Made by a program: the position numbers and the translations under genes. The notes beneath the pieces were generated by a model, which made no database searches, was not told the origin of the DNA, and saw only the letters and a list, made by a program, of their open reading frames with translations. A stretch of 64,000 bases of DNA, taken from assembly GCF_013364155.1 (NCBI RefSeq), contig NZ_CP054916.1, positions 2,662,501-2,726,500 of the forward strand. Reading direction: 5' to 3'. Within the stretch, counting starts at the first letter, position 1. Each line of letters begins with the position of its first letter. Origin of the DNA: Streptomyces sp. NA02950 (lineage in GTDB: Bacteria; Actinomycetota; Actinomycetes; Streptomycetales; Streptomycetaceae). Of this stretch, positions 29,490 through 38,700 are shown in pieces.

Positions 29490-29720
29490 ATGGCTGACGC
29501 CAAAGAGAAGGCAGAGCTGTACGCCCTCGACATCTCCGGTGTCGAATGGCTCAGTGCGCCCAACAGCACCTCCGAGGACCGGGTGGAGATCGCCTACCTG
29601 CCGAACGGGGCGGTGGCGATGAGGAGTTCCGCCGATCCCGGGACGGTGCTGCGCTACACGGAGGCCGAGTGGCGCGCCTTCGTACTGGGCGCGCGGGACG
29701 GCGAGTTCGACCTGCGCTGA
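29490..29720 (+). CDS. bldB: BldB-like DUF397 regulator
   Basis: A 76-residue acidic protein of the DUF397 type. The core VEWLSAPNS...EDRVEIAYL, the central RSSADPGTVL and the end YTEAEWRAFVLGARDGEFDL match the BldB pattern I remember. In Streptomyces BldB is a small dimeric regulator needed for aerial growth and antibiotic production. Most DUF397 genes sit beside an XRE-type helix-turn-helix gene; none is adjacent here, which also fits BldB. It lies 132 bp after the accessory gene, so it may have its own promoter. The symbol rests on recall and locus. Confidence 0.72.
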   Translation: MADAKEKAELYALDISGVEWLSAPNSTSEDRVEIAYLPNGAVAMRSSADPGTVLRYTEAEWRAFVLGARDGEFDLR

Positions 29721-29739
29721 GAAGGAATGCGGCCGGGGG

Positions 29740-29765
29740 GGGCGGACACCGGCCGATGTCCGCCC
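29740..29765. terminator. Terminator between bldB-like and PQQ genes
   Basis: A perfect 9-bp stem (29740-29748 with 29757-29765) with an 8-base loop lies in the 98-bp spacer of the two convergent genes. Confidence 0.6.
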
Positions 29766-29818
29766 GTCCGCCCGTCCGCCGTCCCCCGGGCCCCTCAGGG
29801 CGCCGCCCACGGGCGATC

Positions 29819-31576
29819 TCAGGGCCCGAAGGCCATCAGCAGCTTCTCGTGTGCGCCCGGGGTCCCCGTGATGCGGTCCGAGGCGATGTAGAAGGTGCCG
29901 TTCCGGTAGATCCGGGTGGCGGTGACGAGGGCGGCCTCCGTCTCGCGGGTCGCCCGGGGCAGTTGGAGCAGTTTCCGCGGCGTACCACCGCCGGGGCCGA
30001 CGCTGACGACCAGCCCGCCGCCGGAGGACGTGGGCTCCTCGTAGGCGATGAGGTTCCTGCCGTCCGTGCTCAGCGGCAGCAGCATCCGGCCGCTCACCTT
30101 CAGGGCCCACTTCTTCTTGCCGCTGTCCAGGTCGAAGGCATGGATCTCGGTGGTCGGGCCCGAACCGCCGCCCTGTGTCAGCTCGGTCGGCAGGTAGAGG
30201 GTGTCCGCGGTGGCGGCGACGCCCTGGCAGGCACCCATGTCGGTGCCGAAGAGGTCCATCCGGCACCGCGGCTGATAGGACTGCTTGCCCAGGGCGAGGG
30301 AGGATCGCTTTGCGCCCCGCTCCGAAATCGCCAGTACTCCACCGGACTTGCGGTCCTCGTTGCTGAGCGCCACAACGGCCGGGCTGGTGGAGAAGATCTT
30401 GCTGACCTTGAAGCCCTTGCGGACGGCATAGGTCCACTCGATCTTTCCGTCCGGGGTGAGCTGCTGGAGTTCGGCGGATCCGTCGTTGCAGGAGTACGCG
30501 CGCAGCAGGACCTTGCCGCCCGCGTAACCGTCCACCGAGCAGGCCGGGCTCAGTTTGCCCGGGGAGACCTCCTTGCCGCTGTCCACCCTGACCATGGCCG
30601 AGCCGCCGAACCAGGAGAGGCCGACCAGATCCCCGCTCTGGGCCATGCCCATGTTCGAGTGGTCGCCGCCGAAGGGGCCGGACTCCGGGGCCTCGCGGTC
30701 CCAGAGCTTGACGCCCTTGTCGAGGTCGATCAGGGCGAGCCGCCCGCACGAGCGCTTGCGGTGGCCCGCGTAGGCGACCACGACCTTGCCGTCCGTGGCC
30801 GCATCCGGCGCGGCGCACACCGCCTTGGGCAGCGACAGGGACCACTTCTCGCTGCCGTCGTCCTTGTACGCGGTCACCTCGTCGTCAACGGCCTTGACGA
30901 CGTGGCCCTTGCGCACCCAGAAGCCGGGCACGTCCACGCCGCGCTCGGTGAGCTCGGGCGCGGGCGTCTGGTACAGGACCTTCGCCTCGCCGGGCCGGCG
31001 GACGTCGTCGGGGTCGCTCTCCTCGTCGTCGCGGCCCTTGCTGTCGCCGTCAGGGCCACCGGTGGTCTCGGTCGTCGGATGCGTCCGGTGGGGCCCGGCG
31101 GGGGCGGTGCTCGGCGCGGCGGAGGGCTTCTTGCCGCCGTCGTCGGAGCGGAGGACGGCGAAGACCGCGCCGCCCGCCGCGAGCAGCACCGTCACGGCCG
31201 TGCCGATGACGATGGCCTTCCGCTTCCTGTTGCCACCGCTGCCGCCGGCGCCGTCGGCCGGTGGCCCGTACGGCGTCGTGGTGTACGGGCCGTCGAACGC
31301 GGGCTGGTTCGGGTCGGTCGCGTACGGATTGCCGGGGGCGGGCGTCGGCGGCCCGGGAGGCTGCGGCACGTCGGGCGCCGGGGGTGTGGGCGGTGTGGGC
31401 GGTGTGGGGGAACTCGAGGGGAGCGCCCCGGTATGCCAGATCTGAGGTGGAGTGCGCCCGTCTGCCGCGGGCGGCTGCCGCGGGGGGCCGAAGCCGCCCT
31501 GGGAGGGCTCGGGTTCCGGTGGCGGACCGAAGCTCCCCGCAGGAGGTCGGCGGGGCGGTCGGGGCGGCCGCGGCAT
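29819..31576 (-). CDS. Membrane-anchored PQQ-like beta-propeller protein
   Basis: A 585-residue protein. The cytosolic N-terminus (1-115) is Pro-rich, one membrane helix lies at 121-142, and a Ser/Pro/Asp-rich stalk follows. The large extracytoplasmic domain has repeated beta-propeller blades with Trp-containing strands (KWSLSLPK, KLWDRE, IEWTYAV, KKWALKV). Two or more Cys pairs are present. It resembles the propeller half of the broken kinase gene at the other end of the locus, without any kinase. It probably senses or binds something at the cell surface. It is divergent from the ATPase gene at 31895 across a 318-bp spacer. Confidence 0.85.
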   Translation of the reverse strand: MPRPPRPPRRPPAGSFGPPPEPEPSQGGFGPPRQPPAADGRTPPQIWHTGALPSSSPTPPTPPTPPAPDVPQPPGPPTPAPGNPYATDPNQPAFDGPYTTTPYGPPADGAGGSGGNRKRKAIVIGTAVTVLLAAGGAVFAVLRSDDGGKKPSAAPSTAPAGPHRTHPTTETTGGPDGDSKGRDDEESDPDDVRRPGEAKVLYQTPAPELTERGVDVPGFWVRKGHVVKAVDDEVTAYKDDGSEKWSLSLPKAVCAAPDAATDGKVVVAYAGHRKRSCGRLALIDLDKGVKLWDREAPESGPFGGDHSNMGMAQSGDLVGLSWFGGSAMVRVDSGKEVSPGKLSPACSVDGYAGGKVLLRAYSCNDGSAELQQLTPDGKIEWTYAVRKGFKVSKIFSTSPAVVALSNEDRKSGGVLAISERGAKRSSLALGKQSYQPRCRMDLFGTDMGACQGVAATADTLYLPTELTQGGGSGPTTEIHAFDLDSGKKKWALKVSGRMLLPLSTDGRNLIAYEEPTSSGGGLVVSVGPGGGTPRKLLQLPRATRETEAALVTATRIYRNGTFYIASDRITGTPGAHEKLLMAFGP

Positions 31577-31894
31577 CAGCGCTCACCTCTTAGGCGGGTC
31601 CGTCGGCATTCGAGCGGGTTTCTTTCTATCACCGGACGCCGGGGCTCCCCCCGGGGGTTGAGGGGGTATACGGCCCTGTAAGGCACGGTGAGGTATCGGA
31701 CAGCCGTGAGTCCCGGACGGACCTGCCATAGCGGCCCTCATGGTGATTAGTCTTGGTGTACGCGGTGGAGAACCTGATCAGGTATCCCCGGCGTCACCAA
31801 AGGGGAAAGCCGAACGGTCGGACGACAGTAACGATCGGCAACGGATCGGCCTCGCCAAGAATTTCAAGGGTGTTCGACCACGCCAGGAGGCATT
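31577..31894. other. Divergent spacer before MinD-like gene
   Basis: 318 bases between divergent genes, presumably holding both promoters. The only firm element is a strong ribosome site, AGGAGG, just before the GTG at 31895. No convincing -10/-35 pair was found. Confidence 0.4.
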
Positions 31895-34800
31895 GTGAGC
31901 AGCGATCGGGACGAGATCCGCACGGGCGGAACCCCACCCGGCGATGATCGGTCCGACGCGGAGACCGAGCACACGGGCGAGTTCACCATCGACTACACCC
32001 CGCCCGCCTGGTACACGCAGAACGCTTCGCCGTCACCGGCCCCGCCCGCCCCCGGCCCGGCCGGAACGTCCGGGGGGACCGCCGGATCCGGAGTGGACAC
32101 GGGGGCGGGCGCGGGGGCCGTGCCCCCGCCTCCGCCGCCGCCGACCGGAACCCCGGTGTCGGTACCGGACGTTCCGGATCCGAACGGCTTCGCGGGCTCG
32201 TGGCCGCCGCCCCCGGCACCGTCCGCCGAGTCCGCACCGGCCCGGTCCGACGAGGGCGAGACGCATACGCGGGCCGCGGACGAGGCCGGACCGGGCGAGA
32301 CGGGTGACGAGCGTTCCGGGGGAATGCCCCCAGCGCCCCCTGCGCCCGACGTCTCCCTCGACCCGGTGGTTCCGCCCACCGCTGACGCCGGAACGGGTGA
32401 CCTCAGCGCGGAGAGCTCGACGAGCGCCGCGCGGGACGCGTGGCCGGAGCGCGAGAACACCGCGGAACCGGCCCCGGGAACCGCCGGGAAGGCCGACGAC
32501 GACTACGCGCTGCCGCCGGCCGCCGCGCCGAGCGACACCGCCGGCCTGGAGGCCGACACCGCCGGGAGCGACAGCGGCGAGATCCGCGGCGAAGGCACCC
32601 TGCGCTTCTCCACCGCCGCCCTGCGGGCGGAGATGGCCGAACTGCGCGCCGCCGGAGACGCCGAGAGCCTCAAGGGCCCCGAGACCCCCGAGGGCTCCGA
32701 CAGCATGGCGAGCGACGCGGAAACGGATGCCGAGGGGTCCGCCCCGGGCTCCTCCGGCTCCGGCGCCGGGGACGCCACCGCTCCCCCCACCGGCGACGAG
32801 GTGCGCGGCGAGGGCACCATGCGGTTCTCCACCGCCGCGCTGCGCCAGGAGTTCGCGGAGCGCCGCCAGGCCGAGCGCGACACCGCGGACGACGACGAGC
32901 CCCAGGACGCGATCCCCGAGGGCGCGGCGCCGCAGGGCGCACCCGCGCCGGACGTGCCCTCGCCCGAGCAGCCGCCGTCCACGCCGTGGGCGCCTCCGGC
33001 CGGTCCGCAGTCCGGACTGCCGCCGTTGCCGCCGGACTTCCAGCCCGCCGCGCCGCGGAGCGCGGACGGCGGTACGGGCACTCCGGGCGCGCCGGAGCCC
33101 ACCGCTCCGTCCACCCCGCGGCCCAACGCGGGCGCGCCGTGGTCCCCCGAGAGCGGGGCCGCCCCGGCGTCGGTCCCTGAGCAGCGCACGGACGGCCCCG
33201 GAGCCGCTCCCGGCACCGGCGGCGGTCCTCCGCCGCAGGCCGCCGCCTGGGCGCCGCCGGTGCCCGGTACGCAGGGTCAGCCCGCGCCCGGCATCCCGGC
33301 GCCCACGTCCCCGCAGGGCGGCTACGGCTACCCCCGCCCCGGCGAGAGCGCCCCCGGTCCGGTCCCGGGCCGGCCCGGCCCCGGTGCCCAGCCGGTTCCC
33401 GGTCAGCCGGGTCCGGGTGCCCAGCCCGCTCCGGGGGGCCAGGGCGGTCCCGGCCTGCCCGGTCCCGCCCCGTTCCCGGGACAGGCACAGGGACGGAGCC
33501 AGGGCGGCACGCCCGCATCCGGCGCCCAGCCACCTGCCGCCCCCGGTCCGCAGGCCCCCCAGAGCCCGCAGCCGCCGCAGGCACCCCAGCCCCAGCCCCA
33601 CGACAGCAATCAGGAGCACCAGGGGCGGCCCGGGCCCGCCGGTCCGGGGCAGCCCCCGGCGCCCGCGCCCGCGCAGGGCGGCTACGGCTTCCCGCGTCCG
33701 CAGGCGGAGCCCGAGGACGCCGTACCGCCGAACCACCCGCAGCCCTCCCCCGCGCCCCAGCCCGCACCGCAGAACCAGCAGCCCCCGCAGGCACAGCCCG
33801 GGCCGTACGCCCCACCGGGTCCGCAGGGACCGGGTCAGGGCCAGGACCAGGCGCAGGGCGGCTACGGCTTCCCCCGCCCCGACGCGGCTCCCGCCCCGCA
33901 GGACGGCTACGGCTACCCGCGCCCCGACAGCAGCGCTGCCGCCGCGAACGCCGGTGCCGGGGCGGACTCCCCGGCCGATCCGCGGACCGGCGGCTGGCCC
34001 GTCGTCACACCGGACCAGCGGCGTCAGGCCGCCCATGGCGCGGGCGCGCCGCTCGGTTACACGGCGGCGGTCGAGCTGTCCTCGGACCGGCTCATCCGGG
34101 GCAAGCAGAAGCCGAAGAAGAACAACGCCGGCGGCTCGCGCTTCAAGTTCGGCGGCAAGAAGGAGGAGGCGGAGCGGCAGCGGAAGCTGGAGCTGATCCG
34201 TACGCCGGTGCTCTCCTGCTACCGCATCGCGGTGATCAGCCTCAAGGGCGGTGTCGGCAAGACCACGACGACCACCGCCCTCGGCGCGACCCTGTCCACC
34301 GAGCGCCAGGACAAGGTCATCGCGATCGACGCCAACCCCGACGCGGGCACCCTGGGCCGCCGGGTGCGGCGTGAGACCGGCGCGACCATCCGCGACCTGG
34401 TCACCGCGATCCCGTACCTCAACAGCTACATGGACATCCGGCGGTTCACCTCGCAGGCCCCGTCCGGTCTGGAGATCCTCGCCAACGACGTGGACCCGGC
34501 CGTCTCCACGACCTTCAACGACGAGGACTACCGCCGCGTCATCGACGTCCTGGGCAAGCAGTACCCGATCATCCTCACCGACTCGGGCACCGGTCTGCTC
34601 TACAGCGCGATGCGCGGAGTGCTCGATCTCGCCGACCAGTTGATCATCATCTCCACGCCCTCGGTGGACGGCGCGAGCAGCGCGAGCACCACGCTCGACT
34701 GGCTGTCCGCCCACGGCTACTCGGACCTGGTCTCGCGCAGCATCACCGTGATCTCGGGGGTCCGGGAGACAGGCAAGATGATCAAGGTTGACGACATCGT

Positions 34801-35311
34801 GTCGCACTTCGAGACGCGCTGCCGCGGTGTGGTCGTCGTGCCGTTCGACGAGCACCTGTCGGCGGGCGCCGAAGTGGACCTGGACATGATGCGGCCGAAG
34901 ACCCGTGAGGCGTACTTCAACCTCTCGGCCCTCGTCGCGGAGGACTTCGCCCGGGCCCAGCAGGCACAGGGCCTGTGGACGGCGGACGGCGGCAGCGCCC
35001 CGCCGCCGCAGATGGCCCCGCCGATGCCCGTTCACGGGCAGGGACAGCAGCCGGGTCCGCAGCAGGGGCAGGGCCAGGGCCAGGGACAGCAGCAGCCCTA
35101 CCCGGGGCCGTACTCGCCCCAGCCGGGACAGCCACAGGGCTACCCGGGGCCGTACTCGCCCCAGCCGGGACAGCCACAGGGCTACCCGCAGCCGGGACAG
35201 CCCCAGCCCGGCTATCCGCAGCCCGGACCACCCCAGGGCTACCCCCAGCCGGGCCGGCCCGGTCCCCAGCAGGGGTGGCAGCAGCCGCAGCCCGGCCAGC
35301 CGCCCCAGTAG
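31895..35311 (+). CDS. MinD/ParA-type ATPase with long disordered N-terminus
   Basis: A 1138-residue protein found at ESX loci. Residues 1 to about 700 are Pro/Gly/Ala/Glu-rich and presumably disordered. Within them lie two copies of RGEGT(L/M)RFSTAALR (231-244 and 304-317) and several GGYG(Y/F)PRP units. A basic stretch ([10 protein letters not shown]) precedes the ATPase, whose deviant Walker A KGGVGKTT is near 783-790, followed by [12 protein letters not shown] Pro/Gln/Tyr repeat tail contains an exact 42-bp duplication. The start is GTG with a near-perfect ribosome site. The family resembles EspI-like and MinD-like ESX proteins. The frame continues 16 sense codons past the stop in the same composition (see findings). 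Confidence 0.88.
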   Translation: MSSDRDEIRTGGTPPGDDRSDAETEHTGEFTIDYTPPAWYTQNASPSPAPPAPGPAGTSGGTAGSGVDTGAGAGAVPPPPPPPTGTPVSVPDVPDPNGFAGSWPPPPAPSAESAPARSDEGETHTRAADEAGPGETGDERSGGMPPAPPAPDVSLDPVVPPTADAGTGDLSAESSTSAARDAWPERENTAEPAPGTAGKADDDYALPPAAAPSDTAGLEADTAGSDSGEIRGEGTLRFSTAALRAEMAELRAAGDAESLKGPETPEGSDSMASDAETDAEGSAPGSSGSGAGDATAPPTGDEVRGEGTMRFSTAALRQEFAERRQAERDTADDDEPQDAIPEGAAPQGAPAPDVPSPEQPPSTPWAPPAGPQSGLPPLPPDFQPAAPRSADGGTGTPGAPEPTAPSTPRPNAGAPWSPESGAAPASVPEQRTDGPGAAPGTGGGPPPQAAAWAPPVPGTQGQPAPGIPAPTSPQGGYGYPRPGESAPGPVPGRPGPGAQPVPGQPGPGAQPAPGGQGGPGLPGPAPFPGQAQGRSQGGTPASGAQPPAAPGPQAPQSPQPPQAPQPQPHDSNQEHQGRPGPAGPGQPPAPAPAQGGYGFPRPQAEPEDAVPPNHPQPSPAPQPAPQNQQPPQAQPGPYAPPGPQGPGQGQDQAQGGYGFPRPDAAPAPQDGYGYPRPDSSAAAANAGAGADSPADPRTGGWPVVTPDQRRQAAHGAGAPLGYTAAVELSSDRLIRGKQKPKKNNAGGSRFKFGGKKEEAERQRKLELIRTPVLSCYRIAVISLKGGVGKTTTTTALGATLSTERQDKVIAIDANPDAGTLGRRVRRETGATIRDLVTAIPYLNSYMDIRRFTSQAPSGLEILANDVDPAVSTTFNDEDYRRVIDVLGKQYPIILTDSGTGLLYSAMRGVLDLADQLIIISTPSVDGASSASTTLDWLSAHGYSDLVSRSITVISGVRETGKMIKVDDIVSHFETRCRGVVVVPFDEHLSAGAEVDLDMMRPKTREAYFNLSALVAEDFARAQQAQGLWTADGGSAPPPQMAPPMPVHGQGQQPGPQQGQGQGQGQQQPYPGPYSPQPGQPQGYPGPYSPQPGQPQGYPQPGQPQPGYPQPGPPQGYPQPGRPGPQQGWQQPQPGQPPQ
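35099..35182 (+). repeat. Two exact 42-bp tandem copies
   Basis: Units 35099-35140 and 35141-35182 are identical and encode [14 protein letters not shown] twice in the C-terminal tail of the MinD-like protein; shorter related units follow. Such a repeat is prone to copy-number change. Confidence 0.9.
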
Positions 35312-35388
35312 GCGCAGGGCCGGCCCTGGCAGCAGCAGCCCCCGGCGGAGCCCCAGCAGTAGCGGCGCACGGCACACCGCGAAAAGGC

Positions 35389-35430
35389 ATCGCCCCGCCG
35401 GACCGGAGGATCCCGGTCCGGCGGGGCGAT
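35389..35430. terminator. Bidirectional terminator between MinD-like gene and ribF
   Basis: A perfect 18-bp stem (35389-35406 with 35413-35430) with a 6-base loop lies between the convergent genes, 19 bases past the ribF stop. Confidence 0.85.
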
Positions 35431-35448
35431 CGCCGTTGTGCGGGGGCC

Positions 35449-36402
35449 TCAGCGGCCGCCGTACTCCTCGACCAGTTCCCGCGCCCGCTTCACATCGACG
35501 GCCATGCGCTCCAGCAGCGCCTCGATCGAGTCGAACTTCTCCTGGCCCCGCAGATAGGCGAGGAAGTCCACCTGGACATGGAGTCCGTACAGATCCAGTC
35601 CGACCCGGTCGATCGCATACGCCTCGACGGTCCGCTCGGTGCCGTCGAACTGCGGATTGGTGCCGACCGAGATGGCCGCGGGCATCGCCTCGCCCTCGGC
35701 GGTGAGCCAGCCCGCGTAGACGCCGTCGGCGGGGATCGCGGTGTGCGGCAGGGTCTCCAGGTTGGCCGTGGGGAAGCCCAGTTCACGGCCGCGCTGGGCA
35801 CCGCGCACCACCACGCCCTCGACGCGGTGCGGCCGTCCGAGGACCTCCATCGCGCCCGTGACGTCCCCGTCGGCGACCAGCCTGCGCACCAGCGTGGAGG
35901 AGAACGCCTCGCCGCCGCCCGCCTCGCCGCGCTCGTACAGGTCGATGACCTCGACCTCGTAGTCGTAGGTGGCGCCCAGCTCGCGCAGGAACGCCACGTT
36001 TCCGGCGGCCCTGTGGCCGAAGCGGAAGTTGGGGCCCTCCACGACCACCCAGGCGTGGAGCTTGTCGACCAGCACCTTCACCACGAAGTCACCGGGGGTG
36101 AGCCGGGAGAACTCCGCCGTGAACGGCAGGACCAGCACCGCGTCTACGCCCAGCTCCGCCATCAGCTCCGCGCGCCGCTGGTGGGTGGCGAGCAGCGGCG
36201 GGTGGCTTCCGGGGCGTACGACCTCGCTGGGGTGCGGGTCGAAGGTGACCACGACCGCCGGTACACCCAGCTCACGCGCGCGTGCCACCGCGCGGCCGAT
36301 GATCAGCTGGTGTCCTCGGTGCACCCCGTCGTAGGAGCCGATGGTGACGACGCTGCGTCCCCAGTCCTCGGGGATGTCCTCCAAGCCACGCCAGCGCTGC
36401 AC
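35449..36402 (-). CDS. ribF: Bifunctional riboflavin kinase/FAD synthetase
   Basis: Converts riboflavin to FMN and FMN to FAD. The 317-residue protein has an N-terminal nucleotidyltransferase domain with GSYDGVHRGHQ (residues about 20-30). The C-terminal flavokinase domain carries GRELGFPTANL, the PTAN motif. The usual GVFDG opening is GSYDG here. It lies downstream of truB on the same strand but is separated by 385 bp, so it may have its own promoter. It supplies FAD for flavoenzymes such as ThyX and the acyl-CoA dehydrogenase in this window. Confidence 0.95.
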   Translation of the reverse strand: MQRWRGLEDIPEDWGRSVVTIGSYDGVHRGHQLIIGRAVARARELGVPAVVVTFDPHPSEVVRPGSHPPLLATHQRRAELMAELGVDAVLVLPFTAEFSRLTPGDFVVKVLVDKLHAWVVVEGPNFRFGHRAAGNVAFLRELGATYDYEVEVIDLYERGEAGGGEAFSSTLVRRLVADGDVTGAMEVLGRPHRVEGVVVRGAQRGRELGFPTANLETLPHTAIPADGVYAGWLTAEGEAMPAAISVGTNPQFDGTERTVEAYAIDRVGLDLYGLHVQVDFLAYLRGQEKFDSIEALLERMAVDVKRARELVEEYGGR

Positions 36403-36787
36403 TTTGCCCGCTCCTCGCCCGAACTTTTGTCTGTCGACTTCGCAGATCTAAGAGTGCCATGCCGTCGGCACGTCCTTTGCATCGGTGGCCACTCCGGGCG
36501 CCCGGCCCCGCGTTCACCACGGTCGCCAGGGGCCTCGCAAGACTTCATGCGCCCCCTTTCACTCCCGTGATGCCTTCCGGGCGCCCGCACGATGGGGTGA
36601 ATTCTCCGGCGGCAGCGGAAAGACACCTGGAGGGGAAGAGATCGGGGGGTCGCAACGCACCGCAGGACGGCACAGGCCGCCCCGCGGTGCGGGACGGCGC
36701 TCACCGGCGGCCACAGGCGGCCACCGGCGGCCACGGCGCGTTTCCCGGGCGAAAGCGGTCCCCCGGGCGAAGGCCCCGGAAGATCAC
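36403..36787 (-). other. ribF-truB spacer with 10-bp repeats
   Basis: 385 bases with no gene that reads as protein on either strand. At about 36702-36735 a 10-base unit (CACCGGCGGC, one copy CACAGGCGGC) repeats three times. The ribF promoter should be here but was not recognised. Confidence 0.45.
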
Positions 36788-37714
36788 TCAGACGAAGACC
36801 GCCAGGCTCTTGGCCTTGCCCTTCGACTCCTCCACCAGGGCCAGGAAGCGCCCGTCCGGATCGAAGACGGCCACCGGCCCGCCCGCCTCGTCCCCCGGCC
36901 TGACCGGGGGCATGTCGATCCGTACGCCGTTGCCCAGCAGCCGGGCCTGGTGCGCGTCCACGTCCCAGCGCGGGAAGGCGGCCGCGGCGGCCTCCGCGAT
37001 GGGCATGACCGTCAGGGACTCCTCCAGCCGCTCCAGCGTCTCGGCCGCCGCCAGCCCGTACGGACCGACCCGGGTGCGGCGCAGCGCCGTCAGATGGCCG
37101 CCGACGCCCAGTCCGGCGCCCAGGTCGCGGGCGAGCGCCCGGATGTAGGTGCCGGAGGAGCAGACGACCGTGACATCCAGGTCGAGGACGGCGGTGCCGT
37201 CCTCCGCCTTCGCCTCGCGGTGCTCGTGCAGCGCGAAGGACGAGACGGTCACCGGCCGCGCCGGGATGTCGAAGTCCTCGCCCTCACGGGCCCGTGCGTA
37301 GGACCGCCTGCCGTCGATCTTGATGGCGCTGACCTTGGACGGCACCTGCTGGATCTCGCCGGTCAGCGCGGCGATCCCGGCCTCGACGGCGCCGGGCTCG
37401 ACCCCGGCCGCCCCGTGCGCGGCGGTGATCTCCCCCTCCGCGTCATCGGTGACGGTGGTCTGGCCGAGCCGGATGGTGGCCGTGTACTCCTTCTCGGTCA
37501 GCGCCAGGTGGCCGAGCAGCCGGGTGGCCTTCTCGACGCCGATCACCAGCACGCCGGTGGCCATGGGGTCCAGCGTGCCGGCGTGGCCGACCCGCCGGGT
37601 CCCGGCGAAGCGGCGCATCCTGGCGACGACGTCGTGGGAGGTGTAGCCGGCCGGTTTGTCGACGATCACCAGGCCGTCCGGCGCGCCGGAACCGGCCCTG
37701 CCGTTGCGCGTCAT
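36788..37714 (-). CDS. truB: tRNA pseudouridine(55) synthase
   Basis: Isomerises U55 in the T-loop of tRNAs. The 308-residue protein has [17 protein letters not shown] near the start and the catalytic block [16 protein letters not shown], whose Asp is the nucleophile. A C-terminal PUA-like region ends it. It overlaps the rbfA stop by 4 bp, so translation is coupled, in the common nusA-infB-rbfA-truB order. Confidence 0.96.
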   Translation of the reverse strand: MTRNGRAGSGAPDGLVIVDKPAGYTSHDVVARMRRFAGTRRVGHAGTLDPMATGVLVIGVEKATRLLGHLALTEKEYTATIRLGQTTVTDDAEGEITAAHGAAGVEPGAVEAGIAALTGEIQQVPSKVSAIKIDGRRSYARAREGEDFDIPARPVTVSSFALHEHREAKAEDGTAVLDLDVTVVCSSGTYIRALARDLGAGLGVGGHLTALRRTRVGPYGLAAAETLERLEESLTVMPIAEAAAAAFPRWDVDAHQARLLGNGVRIDMPPVRPGDEAGGPVAVFDPDGRFLALVEESKGKAKSLAVFV

Positions 37715-38184
37715 ACGTCCGAGGAGCCCTTGGCGTCGTTCTCGTTCCCGTCCTCGTCCGCGTCCTCGCCGGGCTTGCGGTACGGATCGGCGTCACCGGC
37801 GTACTCGGCGCCCGAGGACGCCTCGCGGACCTGTGCGTCGGCCGCCTTGGCCTTGGCCAGCAGATCGTCGATGGTGCGGGCGTTGTCCGGGAGGGCGTCC
37901 GGGACGAACGTCAGGGTGGGGGTGAACCGCACCCCGGTCTGACGGCCGACCTCGGAGCGCAGTACGCCCTTGGCGCTCTCCAGGGCCGCGGCGGAGGCGG
38001 CCCGCTCCTCGTCGTCGCCGAAGACCGTGTAGAAGACGGTCGCCTCCCGCAGATCTCCGGTGATCCGGGTGTCGGTGATGGTCACATAGCCGAGCCGCGG
38101 GTCCTTGATCCGCCGCTGAAGGGTCTCCGCGACCACAACCCGGATGCGGTCCGCCAGCTTGCGTGCCCGCGCGGTGTCGGTCAT
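37711..38184 (-). CDS. rbfA: 30S ribosome-binding factor A
   Basis: Cold-shock ribosome maturation factor acting on the 30S subunit. The 157-residue protein has a single KH-like core ([21 protein letters not shown], then [13 protein letters not shown]) and an Asp/Glu/Asn-rich tail longer than in most bacteria. It overlaps truB by 4 bp and lies 86 bp after the DUF503 gene. Confidence 0.95.
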   Translation of the reverse strand: MTDTARARKLADRIRVVVAETLQRRIKDPRLGYVTITDTRITGDLREATVFYTVFGDDEERAASAAALESAKGVLRSEVGRQTGVRFTPTLTFVPDALPDNARTIDDLLAKAKAADAQVREASSGAEYAGDADPYRKPGEDADEDGNENDAKGSSDV

Positions 38185-38270
38185 GTGTCTACTTCTCTCT
38201 TCTTCGCTTCGGTCCTTGATGGCCGGGGCCGGTCATCGACGGTGGTCGTCACCGTCGGGTTCCCCGTCCG

Positions 38271-38567
38271 TCACTCGTCATCGTCGCCGTGGAACCGCCG
38301 TCGCACCGACAGCAGCTCCACCTCCGGCCGCCCGGCGACCAGCCGCTCACAGCGGTCGAGAACGTCCCGGAGGTGACCCGCGTCCCCGGAGACCACCGCG
38401 AGGGCGATCTGCGCCCTGCGATAGAGGTCCTGGTCGCCGACCTCCGCCACGCTCACCGCGAACTTGCGGTGCAGCTCGGCGACGATCGGCCGGACGACGG
38501 AGCGCTTCTCCTTCAGCGACCGTACGTCGCCAAGGAGCAGGTCGAAGGACAACGTCCCTACATACAT
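38271..38567 (-). CDS. DUF503 (YlxP-like) protein
   Basis: A 98-residue protein of the family often encoded between infB and rbfA. It has MYVGTLSFDLLL, DVRSLKEKRSVVRPI and a VAEVGDQDLYRRAQIALAVVS core. The ATG at 38567 gives the family-typical start; the frame is open much further upstream without meaning. Function is unsettled, with a role near ribosome assembly suggested by the neighbours. A hairpin at 38645-38685 separates it from infB. Confidence 0.9.
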   Translation of the reverse strand: MYVGTLSFDLLLGDVRSLKEKRSVVRPIVAELHRKFAVSVAEVGDQDLYRRAQIALAVVSGDAGHLRDVLDRCERLVAGRPEVELLSVRRRFHGDDDE

Positions 38568-38644
38568 GCGGTCCGGGTCAAGCCACCCGTGGGGCCTTGA
38601 AGGTGCGGGCTTCGTGCAGGCTCCTCGAACCGTACACGCAAGGG

Positions 38645-38685
38645 CCGGGGCCGATCGACGGAAATTTCCCGCCGACCGGCCCCGG
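38645..38685 (-). terminator. Hairpin between infB and DUF503 gene
   Basis: A perfect 9-bp GC stem (38645-38653 with 38677-38685) with partial inner pairing lies 15 bases past the infB stop. It may stop or attenuate transcription into the distal genes. Confidence 0.6.
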
Positions 38686-38700
38686 ATGAGAGGCAGCGCG

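Noticed and set aside
33300..33960. Repeated CAGGGCGGCTACGGC-like units as a possible array
   Set aside because: They encode GGYG(Y/F)PRP units in one continuous frame of the MinD-like protein, so they are protein repeats.
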